Assembly: GCA_944989445.1 (NCBI GenBank)
Contig: CALYLW010000435.1
Coordinates: 1-64,000, forward strand
Direction: 5' to 3'
Source: Ampullaceana balthica
Taxonomy: Eukaryota > Mollusca > Gastropoda > Lymnaeidae
DNA length: 64,000 bases
Shown here: positions 24,258-37,000 of the stretch, piece by piece
Numbering within the stretch: position 1 is the first letter of the stretch
Layout: the number at the start of each line of letters is the position of its first letter
The notes under the pieces: model-generated
What the model saw: the letters and a program-made list of their open reading frames with translations, nothing else
Databases searched by the model: none
What the model was told of the DNA's origin: nothing
Made by a program: the position numbers and the translations under genes

Positions 24258-24822
24258 TGATGTTTTCGTGTATATTCTGTCCCATCGCAATGTATGTGGG
24301 TATACTCGGGCCCATACTAACGTCTGCGGGTATATTCGTGCCAATAGTAATGTTTCTTCAGGCCCATAGTGATGTTTTCGTGTATATTCGGCAAATAGCG
24401 ATGTTTCCGGGTATATTTGGGCCCATAGTGATGTTTTCGTGTATATTCGGCAAATAGCGATGTTTCCGGGTATATTCGGGCCCATAGTGATGTTTTCATG
24501 TATATTCGGGCCCATAGTGATGTTTTCGTGTATATTCGGCAAATAGCGATGTTTCCGGGTATATTTGGGCCCATAGTGATGTTTTCGTGTATATTCGGCA
24601 AATAGCGATGTTTCCGGGTATATTCGGGCCCATAGTGATGTTTCCGGGTATATTCGGGCCCATAGTGATGTTTCCGGGTATATTCGGGCCCATAGTGATG
24701 TTTTCGTGTATATTCGGCAAATAGCGATGTTTCCGGGTATATTTGGGCCCATAGTGATGTTTTCGTGTATATTCGGCAAATAGCGATGTTTCCGGGTATA
24801 TTCGGGCCCATAGTGATGTTTA
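24258..24822. repeat. 30/29-bp minisatellite with 59-bp dimer pattern
   Basis: Two monomer types alternate: a 30-bp type starting CCCATAGTGATGTTTTCGTG and a 29-bp type starting AAATAGCGATGTTTCCGGGT. They form 59-bp dimers, interrupted by runs of 30-bp monomers near 24481 and 24620-24700. The left edge (24258-24360) is degenerate. Open minus-strand frames with Pro-Asn-Ile-His repeats are by-products. Confidence 0.92.
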
Positions 24823-25497
24823 TAGTTATGTCTGCTCTCAGTGTAAGTCCCAACACGTATTTGTAGAGACCTGTAAATATAGGCGCGGATATTGGCGTAG
24901 TCTTTTAAATGACGTCATCAAAATTTGATCTCATATAATCTACATTGCAACTGGAGGTTATCCGAATTTGGTTTTTTATTACTCCCATTAGGACATTGGT
25001 TTATACACATTAGGCCTTTGGTCATTATTTCAGATATATTACTCATCTGTTTAAAAATGTCTGACCTGAATCACCCTATAAAGTTGTTTAAAAAAAGTAT
25101 TTGATTTAATTTTAAAAAAAATTCTCAATACCAAAGGTTTAGAATTTTAAAGTTAAGAACGTTTAAGTTTCGAAATTTCAAATCTTAATCCTTATGAAGG
25201 GAGTTTAGTACAGTATTAATTCTTAAGTGGCAATTTCATTTTCCAGCTACTAAGTTATTTATTTTTGTTTAAATCTGAAACCACGCCCGCCCCATCCCCC
25301 ATCCTCCATCATGGTTCTACCATCTTACCTAGTGCCATATTTTACTCGAAGATTGTATCAGAACTTTAAGTAAAACCTCAAGTATCCATTTGATTATTTC
25401 TTAAACACTAATTTGTGTACCCTCTCCTCTGTGTCAACAAATCATGTTTATTTTAATGCCTTCCTCGCTACCACCCATTATCACAATTATGCTTCAT
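24823..25497. other. AT-rich unique sequence, nothing recognised
   Basis: No open frame of note, repeat period or transposon end is visible. A few homopolymer A and T runs occur. Confidence 0.4.
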
Positions 25498-25742
25498 GTA
25501 CCCTCTTGTTGTTACCCTCTTTGTTTGTACCCTCTTTATGTGTACCCTCTTTGTTTGTACCCTCTTTATGTGTACCCTCTTTGTTTGTACCCTGATGTGT
25601 TTGTACCCTCTTTTTTGTACCCTCTTTGTTTGTACCCTCTTTGTTTGTACTCTCTCTGTTTTTACCCTCTTTGTTTGCACCCTCTTTGTTTGTACTCTCT
25701 CTGTTTTTACCCTCTTTGTTTGCACCCTCTTTTTTGGTACCT
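25498..25742. repeat. 15-bp minisatellite (GTACCCTCTTTGTTT)
   Basis: About 16 units of GTACCCTCTTTGTTT occur with variants (TTATGT, TCTCTGTTTTT, TTTGCACC). Its CCCTCTT core resembles the satellite at 1-8697, but the remainder differs, so common origin is not shown. Confidence 0.9.
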
Positions 25743-26564
25743 GTAATACTAACCATAATTACGCCGTGTGCAAAGAGTTGGCCACTCCTTAAACCGAAAG
25801 AAATCAACCAAAAAACCAACTAAAATCCGATGACGTAATGTTACTATTTTTAGGCATTGTCCGGTTTTCGTTAAACATCGCTGCAGACAATGTGTTTCAA
25901 CGCAACTGTTTGTTTGTAAAAAAATCTTTCGTTACGTGAATTCGTAAACAAGTTCTCGACTAGGATGAGACCTTCGGGCCTGCAGAACAGCTGTTGAGAG
26001 ATTGGCCAAACGGACTACCCGGATGTTATATTCCATCATCTTCCCGTCATATAAAAAGATCTGCCAAATCGAATGCACGTATGTTCTAAAAAAAGATTTT
26101 CACCATTATTTGACAAACCATTTTGTTGGGGTACTTTACGAGTATCTAATAATGTTCAGGATGTAAGAACCCTTGACATAGTCGGTAAAAACAACAATGA
26201 AACAACAAGCGCATGCCTTGCTACACGCAGGCCATTCGCCTCGGTCCACGAATATTGTTTCCTTTCAGCGGCTGCATGTAATTGACCCCCGGTCTGTGAC
26301 CCCCGCTCTGTGACCCCCCGGTGGAAGGAGTCGACATACCACCGACTGGCCAGGAATGCGTGACGGTGTCACGTTTGGTGCGACTCAATGATGGTACCGC
26401 AGGCCAGTCCGTCCTGGTCTCATTGGTGTTGGTCTCACAAGGTCATCCAGACAGGTGGAAGTGCTGCACTCTATCACATTCCAGTGTTGCATCACCCTCC
26501 CTTCCCTCAACCCCCCCCCTACACACACGCTTTTCCTTTCTATCCGTTGTCTATTCCCTATGAG
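25743..26564. other. Unique sequence; short C-rich triplication
   Basis: Three copies of CTGTGACCCCC-like 15-bp sequence lie at 26280-26325. Overlapping open frames at 26321-26711 run into the retrotransposon fragment and are not supported as a host gene. Confidence 0.4.
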
Positions 26565-26870
26565 GTTACTTATACTCGGAATAATCTAATACAACACTCA
26601 GATAGACATATGGATAAAACACCCTTTTTGTGTGTTCCATATGCAAGAAAAAAGCATACACATTTTCTTCTTCTTCCAGTCTTGAATTCAGGAGTAGAAT
26701 TGGTTACATAAAAATAACTAAGAAAGCCAAAACGCTTTCAACATTCAAAACTCTATTAAAATTCAAGACTTGAAAGAAGCTATGGATAAATTTAGGATCT
26801 TCATTAAAGAAGGAGCGTTTGTTATATATAAGATAAGATTCGATGAATATATCCATATCTTAATGAAATA
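26565..26870 (+). mobile_element. Non-LTR retrotransposon 3' end, copy 1 (decayed)
   Basis: Plus-strand translation gives NNLIQHSDRHMDKTPFL and VPYARKKHTHF, and in another frame SRIGYIKITKKAKTLSTFKT. These align with the C-terminal reverse-transcriptase-downstream region of the copy at 27595-28000. The DNA then continues with AGAAGGAGCGTTTGTTATA and AGATAAGATTCGATGA. That is a single copy of sequence related to the 54-bp unit of the large array further right. Confidence 0.65.
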
Positions 26871-27594
26871 ATGTGTCTTCTCAGGAGAGAGATGCGGAAG
26901 TAGGACAAATTACTATACACAGGGGTAATGACTATCTTTATAACAACTAGTAATGTCCCGTAAATCACCAGGGGAAAAGTCGCTTTTAAGGGGCAATAAT
27001 GTTTAGCGAAACCATGGAAAAGTTACTTTTAGTTTTTAACTAAGATTCACGTCTGCTGGGATAGCACGTCAAACTTACCAATAAATTTATTATGTAAAAT
27101 TAAGTTTAGTTGAAGGTTACAAAACAGTAAAAGATAAAAGGCCCAAGGAATTGTTCTATTGGACCTTAACCGACAAGAACTGCAAAACAAGACTTTAAAC
27201 AATAATATACGTTTAGAATTTATTTTTTGGAAGCAATAATTACAGTTTACTACATCGTGACACCATCTCTCCCCCGACCCCAAACCCCAATCACACTTTT
27301 TTTTTCAAACACGTAGCTCCAGCCAACCCCCATCCGGGCCGCTAGCAGCGCCACCTAGCGACATAAATTTCTGGCCATCTTCCTGTGATGGTATCAGAAC
27401 ACGATTAGCATCCACCATTAATACACGTCTGCCTGCCACACAGATCGGAACATTAAAAAAACTAAACAAAACAAAAAACTTTTAAATAATTCCTCTGAAA
27501 ATGGGTATTTGTGGATGCATGCAGAGGCGTATACTGCAGATAATGGGTATACTCCTTTTTAAAAAATAAATAAATTTTTGTATGGGACCCATCC
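26871..27594. other. Unique AT-rich sequence, nothing recognised
   Basis: Short frames only. A single hAT-end-like CAGAGGCGTATACTG lies at about 27522 without a matching partner. Confidence 0.4.
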
Positions 27595-28000
27595 ACTATA
27601 GAAAACATTGATAAACTAGAACAAATTAAAAAAAAAGAGCTGCCAGATTCATTACTGGAGAATATTCAAAAGTGACAAGAATAACACCATTAGTTGAATC
27701 ATTAAACCTTGAAACACTAGAGCATAGAAGAACCAAGAGTAGAGTAGTAATTATACATAAAGCAATTTATTACAATTTAGAAATACAACACAAAGATAAC
27801 TTAATACAACCCTCAGATCGAATTAGGATAAAAATACCTTTATTATTCCGTATGCAAGAACAAACTCATACAAATTCTCGTTCTTCCCGTCCGGAATTCG
27901 GGCGTGGAATGGGTTGCCTGAAGAAACTAGGAAAACCAACATTTAAAACTCTAATAAGAATGCAGGACTAGACACAAACCATAGATAAGCGTAGGACGCG
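27595..28000 (+). mobile_element. Non-LTR retrotransposon 3' end, copy 2 (jockey/CR1-like ORF2 C-terminus)
   Basis: Reading plus-strand frames gives DKLEQIKK, then after a frameshift in an A-run AARFITGEYSKVTRITPLVE, SLNLETLEHRRTKSRVVI, DNLIQPSDRIRIK and FKTLIRMQD, followed by stop. This is the typical end of ORF2 in jockey/CR1-type elements, downstream of the reverse transcriptase fingers and palm, where A-A-R-(F/W)-(V/I)-T and L-x-W/L-x-x-L-E-x-R-R are conserved. Only the last 125 or so codons remain, a usual 5' truncation. The stop is followed within about 30 bp by the first partial unit of the 54-bp array. Confidence 0.75.
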
Positions 28001-31000
28001 ATAATCTTTGTATAGAAGGAGAGTCTGTGACAGATAAGGTTAGACAAGATAACTATCATCTTTGTATAGAAGGAGAGTCTGTGACAGATAAGGTTAGACA
28101 AGATAACTATCATCTTTGTATAGAAGGAGAGTCTGTGACAGATAAGGTTAGACAAGATAACTATCATCTTTGTATAGAAGGAGAGTCTGTGACAGATAAG
28201 GTTAGACAAGATAACTATCATCTTTGTATAGAAGGAGAGTCTGTGACAGATAAGGTTAGACAAGATAACTATCATCTTTGTATAGAAGGAGAGTCTGTGA
28301 CAGATAAGGTTAGACAAGATAACTATCATCTTTGTATAGAAGGAGAGTCTGTGACAGATAAGGTTAGACAAGATAACTATCATCTTTGTATAGAAGGAGA
28401 GTCTGTGACAGATAAGGTTAGACAAGATAACTATCATCTTTGTATAGAAGGAGAGTCTGTGACAGATAAGGTTAGACAAGATAACTATCATCTTTGTATA
28501 GAAGGAGAGTCTGTGACAGATAAGGTTAGACAAGATAACTATCATCTTTGTATAGAAGGAGAGTCTGTGACAGATAAGGTTAGACAAGATAACTATCATC
28601 TTTGTATAGAAGGAGAGTCTGTGACAGATAAGGTTAGACAAGATAACTATCATCTTTGTATAGAAGGAGAGTCTGTGACAGATAAGGTTAGACAAGATAA
28701 CTATCATCTTTGTATAGAAGGAGAGTCTGTGACAGATAAGGTTAGACAAGATAACTATCATCTTTGTATAGAAGGAGAGTCTGTGACAGATAAGGTTAGA
28801 CAAGATAACTATCATCTTTGTATAGAAGGAGAGTCTGTGACAGATAAGGTTAGACAAGATAACTATCATCTTTGTATAGAAGGAGAGTCTGTGACAGATA
28901 AGGTTAGACAAGATAACTATCATCTTTGTATAGAAGGAGAGTCTGTGACAGATAAGGTTAGACAAGATAACTATCATCTTTGTATAGAAGGAGAGTCTGT
29001 GACAGATAAGGTTAGACAAGATAACTATCATCTTTGTATAGAAGGAGAGTCTGTGACAGATAAGGTTAGACAAGATAACTATCATCTTTGTATAGAAGGA
29101 GAGTCTGTGACAGATAAGGTTAGACAAGATAACTATCATCTTTGTATAGAAGGAGAGTCTGTGACAGATAAGGTTAGACAAGATAACTATCATCTTTGTA
29201 TAGAAGGAGAGTCTGTGACAGATAAGGTTAGACAAGATAACTATCATCTTTGTATAGAAGGAGAGTCTGTGACAGATAAGGTTAGACAAGATAACTATCA
29301 TCTTTGTATAGAAGGAGAGTCTGTGACAGATAAGGTTAGACAAGATAACTATCATCTTTGTATAGAAGGAGAGTCTGTGACAGATAAGGTTAGACAAGAT
29401 AACTATCATCTTTGTATAGAAGGAGAGTCTGTGACAGATAAGGTTAGACAAGATAACTATCATCTTTGTATAGAAGGAGAGTCTGTGACAGATAAGGTTA
29501 GACAAGATAACTATCATCTTTGTATAGAAGGAGAGTCTGTGACAGATAAGGTTAGACAAGATAACTATCATCTTTGTATAGAAGGAGAGTCTGTGACAGA
29601 TAAGGTTAGACAAGATAACTATCATCTTTGTATAGAAGGAGAGTCTGTGACAGATAAGGTTAGACAAGATAACTATCATCTTTGTATAGAAGGAGAGTCT
29701 GTGACAGATAAGGTTAGACAAGATAACTATCATCTTTGTATAGAAGGAGAGTCTGTGACAGATAAGGTTAGACAAGATAACTATCATCTTTGTATAGAAG
29801 GAGAGTCTGTGACAGATAAGGTTAGACAAGATAACTATCATCTTTGTATAGAAGGAGAGTCTGTGACAGATAAGGTTAGACAAGATAACTATCATCTTTG
29901 TATAGAAGGAGAGTCTGTGACAGATAAGGTTAGACAAGATAACTATCATCTTTGTATAGAAGGAGAGTCTGTGACAGATAAGGTTAGACAAGATAACTAT
30001 CATCTTTGTATAGAAGGAGAGTCTGTGACAGATAAGGTTAGACAAGATAACTATCATCTTTGTATAGAAGGAGAGTCTGTGACAGATAAGGTTAGACAAG
30101 ATAACTATCATCTTTGTATAGAAGGAGAGTCTGTGACAGATAAGGTTAGACAAGATAACTATCATCTTTGTATAGAAGGAGAGTCTGTGACAGATAAGGT
30201 TAGACAAGATAACTATCATCTTTGTATAGAAGGAGAGTCTGTGACAGATAAGGTTAGACAAGATAACTATCATCTTTGTATAGAAGGAGAGTCTGTGACA
30301 GATAAGGTTAGACAAGATAACTATCATCTTTGTATAGAAGGAGAGTCTGTGACAGATAAGGTTAGACAAGATAACTATCATCTTTGTATAGAAGGAGAGT
30401 CTGTGACAGATAAGGTTAGACAAGATAACTATCATCTTTGTATAGAAGGAGAGTCTGTGACAGATAAGGTTAGACAAGATAACTATCATCTTTGTATAGA
30501 AGGAGAGTCTGTGACAGATAAGGTTAGACAAGATAACTATCATCTTTGTATAGAAGGAGAGTCTGTGACAGATAAGGTTAGACAAGATAACTATCATCTT
30601 TGTATAGAAGGAGAGTCTGTGACAGATAAGGTTAGACAAGATAACTATCATCTTTGTATAGAAGGAGAGTCTGTGACAGATAAGGTTAGACAAGATAACT
30701 ATCATCTTTGTATAGAAGGAGAGTCTGTGACAGATAAGGTTAGACAAGATAACTATCATCTTTGTATAGAAGGAGAGTCTGTGACAGATAAGGTTAGACA
30801 AGATAACTATCATCTTTGTATAGAAGGAGAGTCTGTGACAGATAAGGTTAGACAAGATAACTATCATCTTTGTATAGAAGGAGAGTCTGTGACAGATAAG
30901 GTTAGACAAGATAACTATCATCTTTGTATAGAAGGAGAGTCTGTGACAGATAAGGTTAGACAAGATAACTATCATCTTTGTATAGAAGGAGAGTCTGTGA

Positions 31001-34000
31001 CAGATAAGGTTAGACAAGATAACTATCATCTTTGTATAGAAGGAGAGTCTGTGACAGATAAGGTTAGACAAGATAACTATCATCTTTGTATAGAAGGAGA
31101 GTCTGTGACAGATAAGGTTAGACAAGATAACTATCATCTTTGTATAGAAGGAGAGTCTGTGACAGATAAGGTTAGACAAGATAACTATCATCTTTGTATA
31201 GAAGGAGAGTCTGTGACAGATAAGGTTAGACAAGATAACTATCATCTTTGTATAGAAGGAGAGTCTGTGACAGATAAGGTTAGACAAGATAACTATCATC
31301 TTTGTATAGAAGGAGAGTCTGTGACAGATAAGGTTAGACAAGATAACTATCATCTTTGTATAGAAGGAGAGTCTGTGACAGATAAGGTTAGACAAGATAA
31401 CTATCATCTTTGTATAGAAGGAGAGTCTGTGACAGATAAGGTTAGACAAGATAACTATCATCTTTGTATAGAAGGAGAGTCTGTGACAGATAAGGTTAGA
31501 CAAGATAACTATCATCTTTGTATAGAAGGAGAGTCTGTGACAGATAAGGTTAGACAAGATAACTATCATCTTTGTATAGAAGGAGAGTCTGTGACAGATA
31601 AGGTTAGACAAGATAACTATCATCTTTGTATAGAAGGAGAGTCTGTGACAGATAAGGTTAGACAAGATAACTATCATCTTTGTATAGAAGGAGAGTCTGT
31701 GACAGATAAGGTTAGACAAGATAACTATCATCTTTGTATAGAAGGAGAGTCTGTGACAGATAAGGTTAGACAAGATAACTATCATCTTTGTATAGAAGGA
31801 GAGTCTGTGACAGATAAGGTTAGACAAGATAACTATCATCTTTGTATAGAAGGAGAGTCTGTGACAGATAAGGTTAGACAAGATAACTATCATCTTTGTA
31901 TAGAAGGAGAGTCTGTGACAGATAAGGTTAGACAAGATAACTATCATCTTTGTATAGAAGGAGAGTCTGTGACAGATAAGGTTAGACAAGATAACTATCA
32001 TCTTTGTATAGAAGGAGAGTCTGTGACAGATAAGGTTAGACAAGATAACTATCATCTTTGTATAGAAGGAGAGTCTGTGACAGATAAGGTTAGACAAGAT
32101 AACTATCATCTTTGTATAGAAGGAGAGTCTGTGACAGATAAGGTTAGACAAGATAACTATCATCTTTGTATAGAAGGAGAGTCTGTGACAGATAAGGTTA
32201 GACAAGATAACTATCATCTTTGTATAGAAGGAGAGTCTGTGACAGATAAGGTTAGACAAGATAACTATCATCTTTGTATAGAAGGAGAGTCTGTGACAGA
32301 TAAGGTTAGACAAGATAACTATCATCTTTGTATAGAAGGAGAGTCTGTGACAGATAAGGTTAGACAAGATAACTATCATCTTTGTATAGAAGGAGAGTCT
32401 GTGACAGATAAGGTTAGACAAGATAACTATCATCTTTGTATAGAAGGAGAGTCTGTGACAGATAAGGTTAGACAAGATAACTATCATCTTTGTATAGAAG
32501 GAGAGTCTGTGACAGATAAGGTTAGACAAGATAACTATCATCTTTGTATAGAAGGAGAGTCTGTGACAGATAAGGTTAGACAAGATAACTATCATCTTTG
32601 TATAGAAGGAGAGTCTGTGACAGATAAGGTTAGACAAGATAACTATCATCTTTGTATAGAAGGAGAGTCTGTGACAGATAAGGTTAGACAAGATAACTAT
32701 CATCTTTGTATAGAAGGAGAGTCTGTGACAGATAAGGTTAGACAAGATAACTATCATCTTTGTATAGAAGGAGAGTCTGTGACAGATAAGGTTAGACAAG
32801 ATAACTATCATCTTTGTATAGAAGGAGAGTCTGTGACAGATAAGGTTAGACAAGATAACTATCATCTTTGTATAGAAGGAGAGTCTGTGACAGATAAGGT
32901 TAGACAAGATAACTATCATCTTTGTATAGAAGGAGAGTCTGTGACAGATAAGGTTAGACAAGATAACTATCATCTTTGTATAGAAGGAGAGTCTGTGACA
33001 GATAAGGTTAGACAAGATAACTATCATCTTTGTATAGAAGGAGAGTCTGTGACAGATAAGGTTAGACAAGATAACTATCATCTTTGTATAGAAGGAGAGT
33101 CTGTGACAGATAAGGTTAGACAAGATAACTATCATCTTTGTATAGAAGGAGAGTCTGTGACAGATAAGGTTAGACAAGATAACTATCATCTTTGTATAGA
33201 AGGAGAGTCTGTGACAGATAAGGTTAGACAAGATAACTATCATCTTTGTATAGAAGGAGAGTCTGTGACAGATAAGGTTAGACAAGATAACTATCATCTT
33301 TGTATAGAAGGAGAGTCTGTGACAGATAAGGTTAGACAAGATAACTATCATCTTTGTATAGAAGGAGAGTCTGTGACAGATAAGGTTAGACAAGATAACT
33401 ATCATCTTTGTATAGAAGGAGAGTCTGTGACAGATAAGGTTAGACAAGATAACTATCATCTTTGTATAGAAGGAGAGTCTGTGACAGATAAGGTTAGACA
33501 AGATAACTATCATCTTTGTATAGAAGGAGAGTCTGTGACAGATAAGGTTAGACAAGATAACTATCATCTTTGTATAGAAGGAGAGTCTGTGACAGATAAG
33601 GTTAGACAAGATAACTATCATCTTTGTATAGAAGGAGAGTCTGTGACAGATAAGGTTAGACAAGATAACTATCATCTTTGTATAGAAGGAGAGTCTGTGA
33701 CAGATAAGGTTAGACAAGATAACTATCATCTTTGTATAGAAGGAGAGTCTGTGACAGATAAGGTTAGACAAGATAACTATCATCTTTGTATAGAAGGAGA
33801 GTCTGTGACAGATAAGGTTAGACAAGATAACTATCATCTTTGTATAGAAGGAGAGTCTGTGACAGATAAGGTTAGACAAGATAACTATCATCTTTGTATA
33901 GAAGGAGAGTCTGTGACAGATAAGGTTAGACAAGATAACTATCATCTTTGTATAGAAGGAGAGTCTGTGACAGATAAGGTTAGACAAGATAACTATCATC

Positions 34001-37000
34001 TTTGTATAGAAGGAGAGTCTGTGACAGATAAGGTTAGACAAGATAACTATCATCTTTGTATAGAAGGAGAGTCTGTGACAGATAAGGTTAGACAAGATAA
34101 CTATCATCTTTGTATAGAAGGAGAGTCTGTGACAGATAAGGTTAGACAAGATAACTATCATCTTTGTATAGAAGGAGAGTCTGTGACAGATAAGGTTAGA
34201 CAAGATAACTATCATCTTTGTATAGAAGGAGAGTCTGTGACAGATAAGGTTAGACAAGATAACTATCATCTTTGTATAGAAGGAGAGTCTGTGACAGATA
34301 AGGTTAGACAAGATAACTATCATCTTTGTATAGAAGGAGAGTCTGTGACAGATAAGGTTAGACAAGATAACTATCATCTTTGTATAGAAGGAGAGTCTGT
34401 GACAGATAAGGTTAGACAAGATAACTATCATCTTTGTATAGAAGGAGAGTCTGTGACAGATAAGGTTAGACAAGATAACTATCATCTTTGTATAGAAGGA
34501 GAGTCTGTGACAGATAAGGTTAGACAAGATAACTATCATCTTTGTATAGAAGGAGAGTCTGTGACAGATAAGGTTAGACAAGATAACTATCATCTTTGTA
34601 TAGAAGGAGAGTCTGTGACAGATAAGGTTAGACAAGATAACTATCATCTTTGTATAGAAGGAGAGTCTGTGACAGATAAGGTTAGACAAGATAACTATCA
34701 TCTTTGTATAGAAGGAGAGTCTGTGACAGATAAGGTTAGACAAGATAACTATCATCTTTGTATAGAAGGAGAGTCTGTGACAGATAAGGTTAGACAAGAT
34801 AACTATCATCTTTGTATAGAAGGAGAGTCTGTGACAGATAAGGTTAGACAAGATAACTATCATCTTTGTATAGAAGGAGAGTCTGTGACAGATAAGGTTA
34901 GACAAGATAACTATCATCTTTGTATAGAAGGAGAGTCTGTGACAGATAAGGTTAGACAAGATAACTATCATCTTTGTATAGAAGGAGAGTCTGTGACAGA
35001 TAAGGTTAGACAAGATAACTATCATCTTTGTATAGAAGGAGAGTCTGTGACAGATAAGGTTAGACAAGATAACTATCATCTTTGTATAGAAGGAGAGTCT
35101 GTGACAGATAAGGTTAGACAAGATAACTATCATCTTTGTATAGAAGGAGAGTCTGTGACAGATAAGGTTAGACAAGATAACTATCATCTTTGTATAGAAG
35201 GAGAGTCTGTGACAGATAAGGTTAGACAAGATAACTATCATCTTTGTATAGAAGGAGAGTCTGTGACAGATAAGGTTAGACAAGATAACTATCATCTTTG
35301 TATAGAAGGAGAGTCTGTGACAGATAAGGTTAGACAAGATAACTATCATCTTTGTATAGAAGGAGAGTCTGTGACAGATAAGGTTAGACAAGATAACTAT
35401 CATCTTTGTATAGAAGGAGAGTCTGTGACAGATAAGGTTAGACAAGATAACTATCATCTTTGTATAGAAGGAGAGTCTGTGACAGATAAGGTTAGACAAG
35501 ATAACTATCATCTTTGTATAGAAGGAGAGTCTGTGACAGATAAGGTTAGACAAGATAACTATCATCTTTGTATAGAAGGAGAGTCTGTGACAGATAAGGT
35601 TAGACAAGATAACTATCATCTTTGTATAGAAGGAGAGTCTGTGACAGATAAGGTTAGACAAGATAACTATCATCTTTGTATAGAAGGAGAGTCTGTGACA
35701 GATAAGGTTAGACAAGATAACTATCATCTTTGTATAGAAGGAGAGTCTGTGACAGATAAGGTTAGACAAGATAACTATCATCTTTGTATAGAAGGAGAGT
35801 CTGTGACAGATAAGGTTAGACAAGATAACTATCATCTTTGTATAGAAGGAGAGTCTGTGACAGATAAGGTTAGACAAGATAACTATCATCTTTGTATAGA
35901 AGGAGAGTCTGTGACAGATAAGGTTAGACAAGATAACTATCATCTTTGTATAGAAGGAGAGTCTGTGACAGATAAGGTTAGACAAGATAACTATCATCTT
36001 TGTATAGAAGGAGAGTCTGTGACAGATAAGGTTAGACAAGATAACTATCATCTTTGTATAGAAGGAGAGTCTGTGACAGATAAGGTTAGACAAGATAACT
36101 ATCATCTTTGTATAGAAGGAGAGTCTGTGACAGATAAGGTTAGACAAGATAACTATCATCTTTGTATAGAAGGAGAGTCTGTGACAGATAAGGTTAGACA
36201 AGATAACTATCATCTTTGTATAGAAGGAGAGTCTGTGACAGATAAGGTTAGACAAGATAACTATCATCTTTGTATAGAAGGAGAGTCTGTGACAGATAAG
36301 GTTAGACAAGATAACTATCATCTTTGTATAGAAGGAGAGTCTGTGACAGATAAGGTTAGACAAGATAACTATCATCTTTGTATAGAAGGAGAGTCTGTGA
36401 CAGATAAGGTTAGACAAGATAACTATCATCTTTGTATAGAAGGAGAGTCTGTGACAGATAAGGTTAGACAAGATAACTATCATCTTTGTATAGAAGGAGA
36501 GTCTGTGACAGATAAGGTTAGACAAGATAACTATCATCTTTGTATAGAAGGAGAGTCTGTGACAGATAAGGTTAGACAAGATAACTATCATCTTTGTATA
36601 GAAGGAGAGTCTGTGACAGATAAGGTTAGACAAGATAACTATCATCTTTGTATAGAAGGAGAGTCTGTGACAGATAAGGTTAGACAAGATAACTATCATC
36701 TTTGTATAGAAGGAGAGTCTGTGACAGATAAGGTTAGACAAGATAACTATCATCTTTGTATAGAAGGAGAGTCTGTGACAGATAAGGTTAGACAAGATAA
36801 CTATCATCTTTGTATAGAAGGAGAGTCTGTGACAGATAAGGTTAGACAAGATAACTATCATCTTTGTATAGAAGGAGAGTCTGTGACAGATAAGGTTAGA
36901 CAAGATAACTATCATCTTTGTATAGAAGGAGAGTCTGTGACAGATAAGGTTAGACAAGATAACTATCATCTTTGTATAGAAGGAGAGTCTGTGACAGATA

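Noticed and set aside
25498..25742. Possible kinship of the GTACCCTCTTTGTTT array with the satellite at 1-8697
   Set aside because: Only CCCTCTT is shared; the rest of the 15-mers differ, so coincidence is as likely.
27515..27545. CAGAGGCGTATACTG, similar to the CAGTGGCGTA hAT terminus
   Set aside because: No matching inverted end or target-site duplication is found nearby.
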